From NCBI RefSeq assembly GCF_029227915.1, contig NC_079884.1, forward strand, positions 3,906,001 through 3,970,000: a stretch of DNA of 64,000 nucleotides, given 5' to 3'. Shown here one piece after another: positions 23,798 through 34,929 of this stretch. The stretch comes from Hydractinia symbiolongicarpus (Eukaryota > Cnidaria > Hydrozoa > Anthoathecata > Hydractiniidae). Each line of letters starts with the position of its first letter. Within the stretch, counting starts at the first letter, position 1. Both the position numbers and the translations under genes were made by a program. The notes beneath the pieces were generated by a model. The model worked only from the letters and a program-made list of their open reading frames with translations, made no database searches and was not told the DNA's origin.

Positions 23798-24219
23798 TTT
23801 AACACAGTAAAATCAGTATTTCTTTTGTCCACAGGTTCTTGCAGGGACTCACTGTATTTGATATCAAATGTGCATATGTTTCTACAAAAGAATATTTGTT
23901 TCTACTTGAATAATCAGTTAAACTTTGTTTTTTTTTCTGCCAACATTAGCAGCGAGGGTTCCCTTCCATTTCATTAAAAAATGCTGGTTTCAAAGGGCTC
24001 AATTCAAGAGCTCCTCTACTAAAGGAATCACAGATATAGCCTTGACAGATATATATAACCCAAAATGGTAAAAAAAATTTCACCAACAGAGATATAATTT
24101 CGGGGGCTAGGTTTGGGGGCTAGATCTGCAGAATCAACGTAAGTTACCTGAATATTTTTATTTTATCATTTGTAAGCCCATTATTTACTCCTGAGTAAAA
24201 AAAATAGTTTTACAAAAAA
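23798..24219. other. intergenic, 5' flank of PUS7L
   Basis: Presumed promoter side of PUS7L. No exon or element recognised. Confidence 0.35.
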
Positions 24220-24480
24220 AATCTTCTCAGATCTATCGAGATAAGACCTGGTAAGGTTGTTCCACCCTCGAAAGGAAAATTAAAATCAAAGAAAAATATA
24301 CTACATGGGTCTGGAGAAGATAATGAAGCAGTGGTCAACAGAAATTTGCCTTCCTTATCAAAACATTGTTTTCTTTTAATGATGTATCCATAGATGAATC
24401 GTACACCTTTAAAAGTGAAACACCTCACAGTGGTGTAAATGGAATTTTATTTCTGGGTGGCAAAATTGTACCTAGGTCTA
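24220..24480 (+). repeat. interspersed repeat, copy 1 (possible old coding fragment)
   Basis: Shares blocks with 46450-46680: AGGAAAATTAAAATCAAAGA-like, GAAGCAGTGGTCAACAG-like, GAAATTTGCCT, and a nearly perfect TTATTTCTGGGTGGCAAA then ATTGTACCT. Two overlapping frames here are open and lysine/serine-rich (RPGKVVPPSKGK; DVSIDESYTFKSE), as if a coding piece of a transposon had been frameshifted. The family is unknown. Confidence 0.45.
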
Positions 24481-24713
24481 ATTGTATATACAACTATATA
24501 TACATATATATCCTAATTTCGAAATTATGTACAATACTATGTTGCTTATTAGTGCTACCAATTGGTTTAATGAATTAACGAAATTTTTAATTATCAGGGA
24601 TCCAATTGCTAGTCGGTAGGGCACTGTAAGAGCAGATGCACCTAATAATTAGAAGAATTCTATAGAAACTGAAATCATGGGTTTCAACCAAATGTGCTGG
24701 AAATTATTAATTT

Positions 24714-25066
24714 GTGGCGCCGTAGATTAGTGGTTATAGCTCTCGTACTTTGTGCAGGAGACCGGGGTTCGATTCCTCTTGACGGCGATTCAACATGGGC
24801 GAGTGAATGTTACCATAGCCCCGGGTTAACCCAAGCCATGTGAGGGAAATTGGGGAGATGGCTCCATGTGTGGGCCGTTGGATGTTGCCAGGAGTTGTCT
24901 AGTAGAGCGCGGTCCCTAATTGGGTCTGCGTAGCTCAAAACGAGCATTAAATACTCTAGGACTCTTCATCTAAGCCATGGCCCCTCCTGGAAATAATAGA
25001 CAGGGTATATCCCTCGATATTAGCGAGCCTAGCCATGTAAAATATGCACATCTATCTATCTACTCA
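24714..25066 (+). mobile_element. tRNA-derived SINE, full-length copy 2
   Basis: Plus orientation. It starts GTGGCGCCGTAGATTAGTGG and has the B box GGTTCGATTCC at about 24767. The body is as in copy 1, and it ends AAAATATGCACATCTATC with a tail of only two or three units. Confidence 0.85.
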
Positions 25067-26105
25067 TTATCCCTCGAATTCTTTTGCTTTCTCTTTTAAA
25101 ATTTGATGATCCAAGAATAGCTAGCTAATGTTCCAGAAGGTTGTGGCTTGGCACATATTTCAGAGATTTATGAAGCTCAATTTTAGGCTTTAAACACTTT
25201 AGAATGGCTTATTAATAGCTAGCCTAACTGCTATACAGCTATCTACGAAAATATTAGCCCAGCCTACCAGACATTTTTTCTTCTAATTCTTCTTCTGCAG
25301 TTACTTTTCGCGGCCCTATACCGTATAGTCCCGTAATGCTGAGAGCGTCAGGAACCCAGGCTACGAAAATTTAAGCTTAGCCCCATCTAGTCCGAGAAAA
25401 CAGCAAATTAGGTTATGTCATCTCCTGCTGCAAAAAAATACACATATTTGTGTCCATATTACTTGCTGTTTTGATTCTTACCAATGCTGCACCAAAACTT
25501 CAACGAAAACTAATGATGGGTCTACAAAATATTTAATTCCCGCGAGAATGACCTAATTAGGATATCAAAAAACGTGGTTTTCAAAAAGGCGGTTGCGGAA
25601 GGATGATGTTTGGCCGGAAAGAATCTCCTAGTTAGGCCATCATAAGCTAATTAGACTATGCGCAAAATATTTAACGATTTTGGTCAATATTATTTAGCTA
25701 GTTCCGTCGTACAAATGCTCACAATTTTTTTTGGAAATTTTTGGAAATTTAGTTGCGCAAAAGAGAGTGAAATAAAGACCGGATATCGCGTTAACAGTGA
25801 TTTTTTTGCTTTTAAAAACTTTTTATAGCCTAATTAGGATAGCATAGCAAGTTAGGTTAGGAATTCCTCTTCTAATTTGGCAAATAGCCTAATTAGTTTA
25901 TGATGTTCTAATTTGCTGTTATCCCTTACTGCCATCCATCAATTCAGGCATAGCTAGCTATAGCTACAGCTAAACAATAGTTTTGAGTTAAAGTGTAGAA
26001 GTAGGTTTTTTTAAATAAACTTTTTTAAACAAAATAATAACTACATAAATTAAAAGAACTAAAATGAATTTACCTACACCGCTTTAACTTCAAATCATAT
26101 GGATG
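25067..26105. other. intergenic, no gene recognised
   Basis: Several scattered CCTAATTAGG-like words but no coherent repeat unit and no exon I can support. Confidence 0.35.
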
Positions 26106-26334
26106 TCGCCCAAGCCCAAGCCATGCGAGGGAAATTGGGAAGATGGCACACTGTGTGGGCCGTTGGATGTTGCAGGGAGTTGTCTAGTAGAGCGCGGGCT
26201 CAAATTGGGTCTGCGTAGCTCAAAATGAGCTTTAAATACTCTAGGACTCTCCATCTAAGCCATGGCCCCTCCTGGAAATAATAGACAGGGTATATCCCTC
26301 GATATTTGTGAGGCTAGCCATGTAAAATATGCAC

Positions 26335-26422
<88 letters not shown>
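26106..26422 (+). mobile_element. tRNA-derived SINE, 5'-truncated copy 3 with long (ATCT)n tail
   Basis: Begins in the body (CCAAGCCATGCGAGGGAAAT); the tRNA-like head is missing. The tail at 26334-26422 is about 22 perfect ATCT units, the longest in the window and probably length-polymorphic. Confidence 0.85.
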
Positions 26423-26425
<3 letters not shown>

Positions 26426-27110
26426 CTTACAAATCCACCATTTAAATATGTTCTCATGCTAACGGAACACGATCTTAATCTTTGTAAGGGGCCGTGTCTG
26501 TTGCGCCGATTTTCCCCTGGCTCCCTCAACCCTCGTCCCAAAACTGATATTTTGATTGAACGCATTAATAAAGTTCCTCCTTTTCTCCCTCTGCTCATCC
26601 CTCCAACAGGGACATTTTCCTTCACAATAAACTTGGTAGTGGCTGCGCCATGGGGTTTGACAACGGTTCAAAGCAAGAAGGCTTGCTATAAACCTAATTA
26701 CTTTAAGCCATAGATCCTGGGGACAGAGATTTAGAAAAATTTAGAAAAACTTCGATAAAGAAAATATGAATTACTAGTTTGTGGTAGGCTACGCGTTACG
26801 CGCCAAAAAAATTTCGTGTGTTTCAATGTTTTTAATTTTTTCCTTGGTTCAAACTACACTGAATTTCTTTACCCATACCGACATATTTTTAATCGCAAAT
26901 TAAAAAATGTGGTACAAAGAATAGTCTTTGATAGCATTCTCGACCCCGAGCTCTTTGAGTTAAACTCGAAGGTTTTTATCTCAAAGAGCTCTGGGGACGA
27001 GAATTTCTTTGACAGCACATTCAAAAATTCAGATCTTTCGGGCGAGGATTCAAGATTAGTGAGCGAATAAACTGAGAATGTCTAATATATTTATTATATA
27101 GTATGTTAAA
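26423..27110. other. intergenic, with a CTCGTCCCC palindromic element
   Basis: At about 26938-27002, CTCGACCCCGAGCTCTTTGAG-like sequence faces its inverse (CTCAAAGAGCTCTGGGGACG). No gene is recognised in the remainder, although 26480-26690 is GC-richer than its surroundings. Confidence 0.45.
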
Positions 27111-29248
27111 CTATATTTTACAATCATAATATTTATTTATTTGCCACGCATCTTGTACGCTAATATGCGAACGCTGGCCAAAACTTTTTCCTTTTTGCTT
27201 CGAACGTATTGTTCTTTGAACCAATGGAATCTTAGAGAACGCATTCCATTCGTAGTGCATGATGGAATCGTAATCATAAGGGCTTCCACGACTGTCAACA
27301 AAATTATGAGAGTATTTTCTGAAGTTATGCTTGTTTGCTAAAAATAAAAATAAAAATTTACTGGTATGGTCACAGATCAGGTTGTACCTATCAATAATAA
27401 TGATAGAATTCTGGTGTAAAGAATCGCCATGAGTTCCTATTTTCAGAATGGTGACATGTGTTCCCTACCTTCCTTAATGTTGTTCCACAATATTTCAACA
27501 TAGTCGTCTCGATCTGGTCTCGATTGTTCATGCCACAATCCCAGCGCATGACCTATTTCGTGTATTGCCACACCAGTAGTGAAGCAACCAAAACCAAGAG
27601 AAATTCTCTGATGACCACCAGTTTTTCCGACGTGTGAATAACACCTGCAATATAAATTGTTGCTAGGTTATGTTACTTTCTCACCTTAAACTTTTCTGAT
27701 TTATATGCAGTAAAGAATTATATTTATGATTCCATTCAAGCTATGAAATGGTGTTTCAGCATGGCAACTTCGGCTAGACAACCACCTGAAACATCATCCC
27801 TATTGTCATGATAACCAAGCAGAAAAAAGAATCGCTTTACAGTTGTAAAGATGTTTCTGATGTTTATAAATGCTAACAAATCCTTAGTCCCTCTGCAGTG
27901 AAAGCAAACACACTATAACTTGTAAAAGTTAGTTATCATTCCATATTCTAAAATATTCAAGCACGTATCCGGACATATTGTTTCCCGGCTACCTCACTGC
28001 TACATTAGGCCTAAAGGTGTTTCCAGAGCCAATGTTTGATTTACGCTGCAGATCATGCTACGATGTTACTACGTGTGCTGTAATGCAAAAAACAGACCAG
28101 AACGGTTGAAAGTTAGCGGAAGGCACGTAGGATGAACTATCACAAGAACGAAAAAATAAATTTTGTCCTTACTACAAGAGCACCACCCTCGTCCCCAAGG
28201 AAGGCAAAAAAGCCTGGGGACGAAAGTGACAAGAGAACATTTGTGAGTAAATCATAGAGAAAATATACTATATACTTTCCAAAGCCAGCATCAAAGAACT
28301 CAATAAAATCTCTTTGATCGGTTCTTTCAACAAATTTTATGCAGGTTTTTTTCTCCCAGGCTTCCATTGCTTTTCGTATGGCTCTTTCTGTTGGACCTTT
28401 CACACCGACTCCATTTAACACCTTATTTCCTATAACGTGAGAAAATAATTAATTTTATTAAGAAAAATCTACATTTATATCTTACTGAAAGAGGCAACTA
28501 TAAATTTGTTATTATATGCCTTTCTTGAGAAAATGTTTCTTTGTTAAAAACATTCTTGTGCATTATTTTAACTTTTGGAAAATGCATAAAAGACTAGATT
28601 ATTGGAGAAAGCATGGTACTGCACGTCTTACGTACTAACTGAAGTATGCAGTACAAACGGAACGATTCCATTATTCCATCTGTATCTTGTATCCTTCTTA
28701 AGTGCATATGAATTTGATGAAACGCCACCATTCAATGCAGTATCGATTCTATCTTTGGTCATTACCATGTCACCTTCAAACAAATAACCATTGTCAGCCT
28801 CTAAAATATAAATAGGTGACGATTTATGCACTCGGGAAGAAGTCTTTTCGCAAACGGAAAAGAAGAGTTCAGATTTAGTTTTATTAACTGATGTACTGCA
28901 GCTTTTTCTCCATATGAGAGAGAAAGATTATTTAAAACTTTTACCTAAAAATTAATAAACTCTTAAAATTTAAACCTTCAACGATGATTTAATTAATTAT
29001 ATCGACTTTTGTTCGGAAATAAGGCTTATTAGTAGTATATGTTGAAAATACAGCAGGCTTTGGCCGTGACCAGGAAAGAGCTGTTTCTGATAAAGAATGG
29101 ATTTAAAAATAATATTAATGCACTTCTAAAGAAGAGAAAGTTTATATTCAACAGGCAAAACAATCATCTCACCTTCAAGTTTGATCTTGTCAACTGCTCT
29201 TCCATTGACTGCGATAAAAAGGACAGTGGATAAGATTATAAAATACAT
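27111..29248 (-). CDS. astacin metalloprotease, minimal form (five exons, 265 aa)
   Basis: Exons on the minus strand: 29173-29248, 28636-28800, 28276-28429, 27469-27644 and 27111-27337. Phases are consistent and the total is 798 nt. Residues 1-17 are a signal peptide. The propeptide has FEGDM, the aspartate-switch motif that blocks zinc in pro-astacins. The catalytic domain carries [19 protein letters not shown] with zinc ligands H160, H164 and H170 and catalytic E161. The Met-turn is SIMHY. Four cysteines (TCIKF, KCYSH, GFGCF, YDCKI) match the two conserved disulfides. No CUB, EGF or ShK domain follows; the protein ends after the last cysteine. It is a secreted zinc endopeptidase. The substrate is unknown; cnidarian astacins act in matrix remodelling, digestion and venom. 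Confidence 0.9.
28181..28217. repeat. short CTCGTCCCC palindrome in astacin intron 3
   Basis: ACCCTCGTCCCCAAGG and its near inverse GCCTGGGGACGAAAGT around a 12-nt centre. Related ends occur at 26938-27002 and 30211-30288, and a half copy (CCTGGGGATGA) near 47837. Confidence 0.5.
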
Positions 29249-29634
29249 GTTGCTGCCTACTGTGGCAAACGGAACATAACAGCTATTATATCTTCTTGTT
29301 TTCACTTGTGCAAACATTTGTGAAGCTCTTCCTACGTACAAGCAGCTGTAAAAATAACACGATTTAATGCCGTGGAAGTAGTTGCTTGTTCTTAAAGGTT
29401 ATTTCATGACCTATCTGGCTTTTCCATTCATACTGTTATATTTCCGGGTGTCAACTACCTTAAGGATATAATTAATTTAAGGATAAGGGAAGTAGGTAAG
29501 AGGAACAACGGGAGAGGCACGGCAAAAAACGTGGTTAATTTCTTATCGTCTTGTTTACGTGTCAAGCAGTTGAGTTTGCAGCTTGCTGTTGTTTTTTTTT
29601 TACCTAAATTTATTTTCTTGCAACTATCACTGCG
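29249..29634. promoter_or_regulatory. shared intergenic region of the divergent astacin pair
   Basis: The start codons of the two astacin genes lie 386 bp apart, facing away from each other. Both promoters must be in or next to this stretch unless there are undetected 5' exons. I see no clear TATA box. Confidence 0.5.
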
Positions 29635-31539
29635 ATGGAATCTAAAAAGTTAACATTTAAATGGATTTTAACGTTGTTACTTATATGGCAATGCAAGGGA
29701 AAGCCTGCCAAATCTTTTCCAAACCTGGAAGGTGAGTTTGGCCATATCTGAGCATGTTTGGGAGTTTTGAATATAAATAATGCATTATCTTATGGGTTCC
29801 TGTCATTAACTTTTCAAAACATGATAAAGGAAGGAGAAGCGTCAGACGCTTGTCCAAAGTTTTACCGTAAAAATTTAAAATTTTATTTAACATGACCGAA
29901 GCGACGCAGCGGGGTAAAACTATAGCACCGAAATATTTGACACTATAATGTTATATTTTCATTTAATTATAGCTGTCGAAAATGGATATCTACTTCAAGG
30001 TGATATGATTATGAGTAAAGTGGACATCGAGAGGAGGTGATGTTGATAAAGTGGAGGCAAACACATACGGGTTGCAGAAAGCACTGCGGTATAAATGGAA
30101 AAATGGAGTTGTTCCCTTCGAACTTGATGCTTCTGTTAGTAAGTTGCTTAGCAGTTTTACCTCTGTATTTTATACACAGCTGAGAATAGAGCAAGGGAGA
30201 GTATCCATACCAACCTCATCCCCAGGTCTCGTATATGCCTGTGATTTGCTAAGGGGAAGACGTGAAGAAAGCTCAGGGGATGAGGTTGTATATACAGGCA
30301 TATTTCCATCAGAATTGATTACAACAGTGGATCTTTATAGAAGTATATTTCTAACTTCGTCTTCAGGCAAATGATTTTTTTAATGGCAACCATATTGTAT
30401 TTTAGAGAACAAAGTCTTGAATAAAGTTGGCATCACAGGACCTACTGAAAAAGCGATACGCAGTGCTATGCAAGCTTGGGAAACGAAAACATGTATAAAG
30501 TTTGTGGAAAGAACAAACGAGAAAGATTATATTCAATTTTTTGACGGGGGTTTTGCACGGTAGGCGTTTATGGGGCATATGTCATTTGATGTACCGAGTT
30601 CTTTCCACTCATCCCTGCATCTTAAGAAATCTACGGTGTATTTAAGTTTTCTCCACTGTCAGTTATATTTCTAATGCTCTCCTCCTTCTGTGTTAACACT
30701 AGAAGGGTAGATAGATTTTTCTATCTTTCTAGGTTAACACGAAAAAATGAAGAAATTATTTTACAAATCATGTTTATGTTCAGGTGTTACTCCCACGTTG
30801 GAAGGTTAGGGGTCGGAAAGCAGAGAATTTCACTCGGATTCGGTTGTTTCACAACTGGTACTGTCATCCATGAAATCGGTCATGCTTTGGGTCTACATCA
30901 TGAACAATCGAGACCAGATAGAGACCAATTTGTTGAAATTCTTTGGGATAACATTCCAAAAAGTAAGAATTCTCTGCTGAGTGTTATGTTTAATAAGTAC
31001 CAGCATTTTTTAGAATTTTTACGAATATTTTATTCATGGTGTCATGACTTTTAAAGCAGCGTTTGCACAGAGATTTTAATTTATCCGGAACACGCGGTAA
31101 AGAAGTATATTAAACAACACTGGTTTGCGAGAACGCAGAGTAAAACTTTTTAAATGAAGTTCTTGTGGTCTAAGATTTTATGTGAAGCTCCTTTCGCAGG
31201 ATCTGATTTTTCATAAAGCGTGCCATACTAATACCAAAAGAAGAAAAAAAAAAGAGTGGACAAACTAATTTTCCCCTCCTTTCATTCTTTTACTTACTCG
31301 AATTTTGTTCAGGTAAGCATTTTGCATTCAAGAAGTATTCTCACAGCAAAATTGACAGCCTTGGAAGTCCTTATGATTACGGCTCCATCATGCACTACGA
31401 GTGGAATGCGTTCTCAAAGATTCCATTGGTTCAAAGAACAATACGTTCGAAGCAAAAGGGAAAAAGTTTAGGTCAACGTTCGCATATTAGCGTGCAAGAT
31501 GCATGGCAAATAAATAAATATTATAATTGTAAAATATAA
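29635..31539 (+). pseudogene. astacin metalloprotease paralogue with a one-base frameshift in exon 2
   Basis: Five exons mirror the minus-strand neighbour: 29635-29731, 29973-30138, 30406-30559, 30784-30962 and 31313-31539. Lengths compare as 97/76, 166/165, 154/154, 179/176 and 227/227. Exon 2 must be a multiple of three (phase 1 in and out) but is 166 nt. One extra base near 30029-30037 puts the frame into TGA at 30038-30040; the correct frame resumes right after it. All else is intact: signal peptide, LQGDM aspartate switch, [24 protein letters not shown] Met-turn, four cysteines and clean splice sites. It is therefore either a very young pseudogene, a polymorphic null allele or a sequence error. 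I do not write out a repaired product. Confidence 0.65.
30211..30288. mobile_element. small MITE in astacin-paralogue intron 2
   Basis: CAACCTCATCCCCAGG at the left faces the inverse of CTCAGGGGATGAGGTTG at the right. TATAC-like words flank both sides and may be a target duplication. Confidence 0.5.
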
Positions 31540-31998
31540 TAAATCCAACATTTTTGTTTTCTGTGTTCCTAGAAAAAAACAAAAAAGAGTAAAGGTAGAC
31601 GTAGCAGTTATCACAGGGTGGGGGCAATCTTGTTATCAGGGAGGTCATCTTTAGACGGTTTCATTCTAATGCAAAAAGCCTAACATGTCCAAGGGACTCG
31701 ATTGGAATTTAAAAGGAACAAAAATACATATAAAGTCTTTTGAAGCATCCCAAGACGATATAAATGTATCAAGCAGAATTTTATATTTCTTTTGATTGTT
31801 CAAAATAGATGTCTATCAAAACAACCCATTACGTCGAGTCCGGCCGGAGGTTCCGCTTACAAACTATTTTAAAAACATAGTACTTATGTAATCTTTGTTT
31901 GTCATAAACAAACCTGTTTTTAACAAACACTTTTTTTCTTCTTTCTTGTGCTCGAGAAGATAAAATAACATAGTATAGTACTGCAAAATTTGGCTCTC
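31540..31998. other. intergenic, 3' flank of the astacin paralogue
   Basis: AATATAATAAATCC just after the stop may serve as poly(A) signal. Nothing else recognised. Confidence 0.35.
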
Positions 31999-32502
31999 TT
32001 AACCCTATTCAGTTCAGGTTTTTTCATTCTGTTTGAAGTTTCTGAAAGTTAAATAAAAGTTATTTAACATATTTCACGGTTTTTACACAGATCGCATAAA
32101 AAACTGCCAAAAATTGTCTGGAAACCCGCTTTTTCACGATTTTCGGGTAAAATTCCGAAAAAAATCGGGAAATCGGATTAATCACGTGTCCAAAACATGC
32201 AAAATGATTCTTCTTTATTAAACAAAGTTGTGTTGTAAGTTTCAAGTTCTAACGATAATCCTAACAAGAGTTATTAAATTTTCCCTATTACAAGCGTTTC
32301 ATAGAGATTTTTAGGGGTTGTTTCGAGTAATAGCCAATATCAAAGCTTCTGAACGGTATGGGACCTAAAAATTTGGGATGCAGGTGTCTAACAGATAAAT
32401 ATTGAAACTCAGTAAGTATCGTACCCATGTAAGGTAGCATTAAGGAGTTATTAAAAAAACCGTTGGAAGGGGCGGGGGCGGATTCCGACCAAATAGGGTT
32501 AA
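31999..32502 (-). mobile_element. TTAACCCTATT MITE, full-length copy
   Basis: The left end TTAACCCTATTC and right end CCAAATAGGGTTAA are inverted. The interior matches 62353-62771 in reverse orientation (for example TACCCCTAAAAATCTCT, TTTTTAGGTCCCATACC, ATTTATCT(A/G)TTAGACACC). No coding capacity; non-autonomous. Confidence 0.65.
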
Positions 32503-34929
32503 AAACCTTGTATCCAGGGCTTTTAACATCAACAAGAAATTTGAAGTTATAAGGAATTTGATGTTTACTATTTCATGACTAAGCTCTGGTAACAACAAGT
32601 ATGAGATGTCGTGTGAGGAACCAATCACGTTAATTGATTGTAGCGTGAGGAGATTAGATGTCGCGTGATTAGGCTCCATTTTCTTGTAGAGTGATACAAC
32701 ACGTATGAAGAGAATTATCTTTGGTTTTGTTACGGCAGACAATTCATGCTGACATTTTAATGTGCTCCCAATTACGAATTTCTAGTTATTATGCAGCTAA
32801 GAAGGCCATGCAAGCAAGTCCTTCCTTCTGTGAATACAAAAGAGGCTATTCGTCTCAAATTACAGTAAATATGTAAATATAATTCATCATTCCTATTGAA
32901 AGATAAAGATATGATCGATTTTTTTGTCACATAAAACGAAAAAGTGGAAGCTATCATATACAAGTTTCGGAAGTTATTTATGAGAATTCTTTATTTTTTT
33001 AAGTTCTTAAGGAGATTTTAGGAGGTGATGCCACCCTGTCAGGTGGATAGAATATCCAAGATGAGTATTTTTTCGTTGCTATATGCCTTTTGTGTGGACG
33101 GCATAAAGGGTAGGCATGATACCCCATTTGATCACATGTACGAAACGAGAACATATGTCTTTGACATCTTCTTAAAATGCAAAAATTAGTTAACAAAAGA
33201 AATAATTATATTGAATCACTGAAAACTTAAAAATCATTTAAATATATATATATACATTTAATAAAACATAAGATAATATATACACGTTGTGAAATTGTGT
33301 TGAAATTATTTTCTTTAACGGTGGTTAAAAATGCTTCAGTCAGAATTTAGAATGAACTATGATACAAGTCAATAAAAAGTGATCAAATTTACTTGAAGTT
33401 TTCTCGACTTATTTTACTTTTTAACTGAATTTAAGGTATTTTTTCTCTAAATTCCGAAGTAACAATAAACTAAGTGTAAATCGTGCTTTAAATATTAAAC
33501 TATTTCGAAATTTGTGTGATCATTTTGGCAGTTTTTTTATCATACAAATTGAATCGGTGATAAATGACAAAAACTTCCTAGCCATGTTTTAACTCGATCG
33601 ATTAGTGGTAAAAATTTTGCAGTTGTTCGGTCAAACTACGTGTCACTTTTTAGTTTTTTTTCGAAAAAAAAAAATGAACCTTACGCTCTTTTTTACGATT
33701 TTTTTTTATTCTCAAAAACTTTACTTAAAACAACTATCGCGACAATTTAAACCGCAAAAAAGGTTCAATTTCTCAAACAGCAAAAATACAAAAAAGAAAA
33801 TTGTTATTTGTCGCGTCACCGAATGTTCGAATGACTTTTCAGCTATTCGAGGTAATAATATCAACATTAATTTCGTGATAAAAAATGCCTAAAACGTATT
33901 TGAATATTTGTGCATAGCAAGGATGCTAAAATTCTTTAGAGTGGCCTGGGAATAATTTAATTTTTCAAGTATTTCTATGTACTTCTCAAAAATTTCAAGG
34001 TATCAAAATTATTATGGAAAAGAATTCACGTGACACATGCATTCCATGCATTCCTTACATATCATACAAATGATCAATGGACAATAGAATAAGAAAAAAA
34101 CATTTCCCATCAACCATCAAGTGCATTGCTGTTTAAACAATCTAATTTCAACGTAAGCAGAGAAAAATCTTTCATGTTATTTTCAGATAAACTATTAGGA
34201 AAATTGCCTTTATAAGTTACTCTCAAGTAAGCACAAAATTCCAGGTAATTCCAGAATTTTTTAGCATCGTTTCTAGTGCTAATCACCCCCTAATATTTCT
34301 ATATACATAAAAAATTCGTTAAAAATTGAAGAAAACATAAAGAAAAACGTAAAATAAAATAAAAAACACAAATAAAAAGAGAGTAAATAAAATTTTCAAA
34401 ATAATGATAAAAATGATAAAAATGACGCTAGCATAACACCTGGAAAAGTCCCTTTAAAATTAAAAACCTGGTAAGTTGAACTTGATAAACGACTGTTTGA
34501 ACTCCTACTTAAACGAATTTTAAAACCAGTGCTTTAATGTTTGTATCATATAAATATATAAGTTTCTTTAAAAAAAATTCCTCTGGAGAATAGTAGCTAA
34601 GTAATGTTATGCAAACATTATTTTCGTCATTGACAAATATTCACAAAAACAACAAAAACGTCAAAAAACAAAACAAAACACATAGTTTTCACCGCACGGT
34701 GAGGATTGTTAACTTAAAAATCGGGAAAAAAAGAGAAATTCTTTTAATTTATGTATTTTACTCAAGCTTGACATTTTACGAAAAAAATTTATCAATTTAT
34801 CTTTTAGAGTGCAATCACTATGAGCTAAATTTATGATCGTGTAAAAACGATAAACTTCAATAAAAGGCATTAGATGTATTCCGATGAGAGAGCAAACAAG
34901 AATATGAAGAAGAGAAACAACACACAAGA
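32503..34929. other. intergenic, no gene recognised
   Basis: AT-rich on average with poly-A and poly-T runs. Open frames here are short and of AT-rich composition. It is the 3' flank of the RXR gene. Confidence 0.35.

Noticed and set aside
24716-24790. Functional tRNA gene
   Set aside because: A and B boxes are present, but the sequence is the head of a repeated SINE and I cannot fold a proper acceptor and anticodon stem.
26262-26462. Open frame with long IYLS repeats
   Set aside because: It is the translated (ATCT)n tail of SINE copy 3.
30051-30374. Long open frame through astacin-paralogue exon 2 and its intron
   Set aside because: It reads past the exon-2 donor into the intron and a MITE; only the first part is exon.
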